A stretch of DNA of 7,237 bases, from contig JANMQK010000398.1 in NCBI GenBank assembly GCA_031370485.1, positions 1 to 7,237 of the forward strand. Reading direction: 5' to 3'. This document shows positions 6,405 to 7,237 of this stretch, in pieces. Numbering within the stretch: position 1 is the first letter of the stretch; the number at the start of each line of letters is the position of its first letter. The notes under the pieces are model-generated. The model ran no database searches, had not been told where the DNA came from, and saw only the letters and a list, made by a program, of their open reading frames with translations. A program made the translations under genes and the position numbers. Source of the stretch: JANMQK01 sp031370485. Its GTDB lineage: Bacteria; Acidobacteriota; Polarisedimenticolia; Gp22-AA2.

Positions 6405-6461
6405 GCCAGCCGTTGCCCGTTATTGGCGTAGAACTCAGTCAGCGTCTCGCGCGTCGAGAAG
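6348..6461. repeat. 14-nt direct repeat, copies exactly 100 bp apart
   Basis: CGCGCGTCGAGAAG occurs at 6348-6361 and again at 6448-6461. Both copies are coding, but in different frames of the LdtD-like fragment (FSTR in one, LLDA in the other). The left copy covers the frameshift point. Two exact 14-mers this close are unusual but could still be chance in GC-rich DNA. Confidence 0.8.
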
Positions 6462-6804
6462 ATCGTGTTCGACAGGTTTGCCCCGTCCTCCGCCGCAACG
6501 GGGGCCATCCTCAGCTGCCGTGCCAGCGCCTGCTCCACCTCGTCCCGCGACAGGTCCGGTCTTCCCGCATCGGCAACGGCCTTCAGCCGCGCCTCGAGAA
6601 GGCGCGGGATGGGTGGGCGCGGACTGCAGGCCGCGGCCTCGAGGAGGACGACGATGAGGATGGGCCAGGCTCGTCGGGGGACGCTGCGCATCGTGACCAT
6701 GTCGCCGGCGAGGAAGAGGGACATCGGACATCGATGCCCCGGCGCTTCCGGCGCGCGGCATCGTGAACCTCCAGCCGCGCCGGCCAACACGCCCGGGAGG
6801 CAAC

Positions 6805-6837
6805 CCGCGGCCCACGGTCGCGCACCCGGGGCCGCGG
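6805..6837 (-). terminator. Strong GC hairpin downstream of the outer-membrane protein gene
   Basis: The arms CCGCGGCCC (6805-6813) and GGGCCGCGG (6829-6837) are perfect 9-bp complements. The loop can pair further (CGG with CCG). It lies 17 nt past the TAG of the beta-barrel gene, where a transcript-end structure is expected, and before the LdtD-like gene. There is no T-run after it on either strand, so it is not a classic intrinsic terminator. It may stabilise an mRNA 3' end or act with Rho. The rest of 6701-6853 shows no gene and no convincing promoter. Confidence 0.4.
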
Positions 6838-6853
6838 CCTGCCGGACGGGCTC

Positions 6854-7237
6854 CTAGAAGCGGAAGTCCACTCCGACGCTCGTCATGTTCAGGTCGTCGG
6901 TATTGGCCACCTTGAATCTCTCGTATTCGAGGCGGATGGCGATCACCTTGCCCGGCTTCAGCGCCAATCCGACGCCATAGGCGGCATCGTTGCCGCTGTC
7001 GGTCTCCCGGGCGGCCACCGCGCCGCTGAGGCGCACGTTCGTGTCCCAACGGAAAAAACCCGCCTTGCCGAACAACTCGAAGTGCTCGCCGAGGGGGATC
7101 ACTCCGACGGCGAAGAGGTCCCAGGCCGTGGCGTCGAACTCGAGGTTGATCCCATTGCTTGAATCATCAGGCGATCCGAAATCGACATAGCCGCCCCCCA
7201 ACCCGAAGTACTTGATGAACCGATAGCCTGCGAAGAC
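6854..7237 (-). CDS. Outer-membrane beta-barrel protein, C-terminal 127 residues
   Basis: This gene is cut by the right edge: the frame is open to 7237 (VFAGYRFIKYFGLGGGYVDFG...), so the signal peptide and N-terminus are missing. The visible part shows alternating polar and hydrophobic beta strands rich in Gly and aromatic residues (AWDLFAVGVIPLG, FELFGKAGFFRWD, AAYGVGLALKPG, IAIRLEYERFKV). It ends in VGVDFRF with a terminal Phe, the usual recognition signal for BAM-mediated insertion. It resembles small OmpA-like or opacity-type barrels of eight strands (OMP_b-brl, PF13505 type), of which the last five or so strands are visible. No OmpA C-terminal peptidoglycan-binding domain follows, since the stop comes directly after the last strand. 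The TTG at 7201 is not a start, as the barrel sequence continues upstream of it. Role unknown; a structural or small-molecule pore function is possible. Its neighbours are two peptidoglycan L,D-transpeptidases. Confidence 0.88.
   Translation of the reverse strand, partial: VFAGYRFIKYFGLGGGYVDFGSPDDSSNGINLEFDATAWDLFAVGVIPLGEHFELFGKAGFFRWDTNVRLSGAVAARETDSGNDAAYGVGLALKPGKVIAIRLEYERFKVANTDDLNMTSVGVDFRF

Larger units (their letters stand above)
6311..6700 (-). pseudogene. N-terminal fragment of the LdtD-like gene, cut off by frameshift
   Basis: This fragment encodes the export signal and first domain of the transpeptidase that continues in 4908-6404. Read from the ATG at 6700 it has a basic start (MVTMRSVPRR), a hydrophobic core (AWPILIVVLLEAAA) and Cys25 after three alanines, a weak lipobox, so it may be a lipoprotein or have a normal signal peptide. 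FYANNGQRLAWCDDSG and LPPTTTLLDA follow, the expected LdtD-family lead-in to AGEHGLDPEDY. After D116 (codon 6355-6353) the frame departs and reads about 13 unrelated residues to a stop at 6313-6311. It has no catalytic residues of its own. An alternative ATG at 6691 is equally good, and neither start has a clear ribosome binding site. The upstream neighbour is the outer-membrane protein gene, 153 nt away. If the shift is a sequencing error, this and the main part are one intact gene. Confidence 0.8.

Overview
The window looks like chromosomal DNA of a GC-rich Gram-negative bacterium, most likely from the Pseudomonadota (an inference). It carries an outer-membrane beta-barrel protein ending in Phe, an LdtD/YcbB-type L,D-transpeptidase, a CPXCG cysteine-rich small protein and a PAS/PAS hybrid histidine kinase of proteobacterial type. 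GC content is high throughout, so long antisense shadow ORFs are abundant. No tRNA, rRNA, CRISPR array, insertion sequence or phage gene was seen.

Left block (1-3567, minus strand): a compact signalling operon transcribed right to left. A good sigma70-like promoter (-35 TTGACC, 17-nt spacer, -10 TAGAGT) precedes an AI-2E family membrane transporter. The transporter stop overlaps the start of a soluble hybrid kinase (PAS-PAS-HisKA-HATPase-REC) in an ATGA overlap. The kinase in turn overlaps by 8 nt the start of a separate response regulator, which runs off the window. The overlaps suggest coupled translation and a shared pathway.

Middle (3568-4068): a divergent intergenic region, then the only convincing plus-strand gene, an 87-residue CPXCG-motif protein with a clear ribosome binding site. 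It is convergent with the next block.

Right block (4069-7237, minus strand): a cell-envelope cluster. In transcription order it holds the end of an outer-membrane beta-barrel protein, a strong GC-rich hairpin, an LdtD-like L,D-transpeptidase whose frame is broken by a net -1 shift near 6350, and a second L,D-transpeptidase of the other family (PF13645-type, SYGCPAV motif). The two enzymes belong to different families but predict the same chemistry, crosslinking or anchoring at meso-diaminopimelate in peptidoglycan. The neighbouring beta-barrel could be an anchoring partner.

Most notable points: the frameshift in the LdtD-like gene, which lies on one copy of a 14-nt direct repeat spaced exactly 100 bp; the near-leaderless GTG start proposed for the second transpeptidase; and the tight transporter-kinase-regulator operon. 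Nothing here proves a wholly new system.
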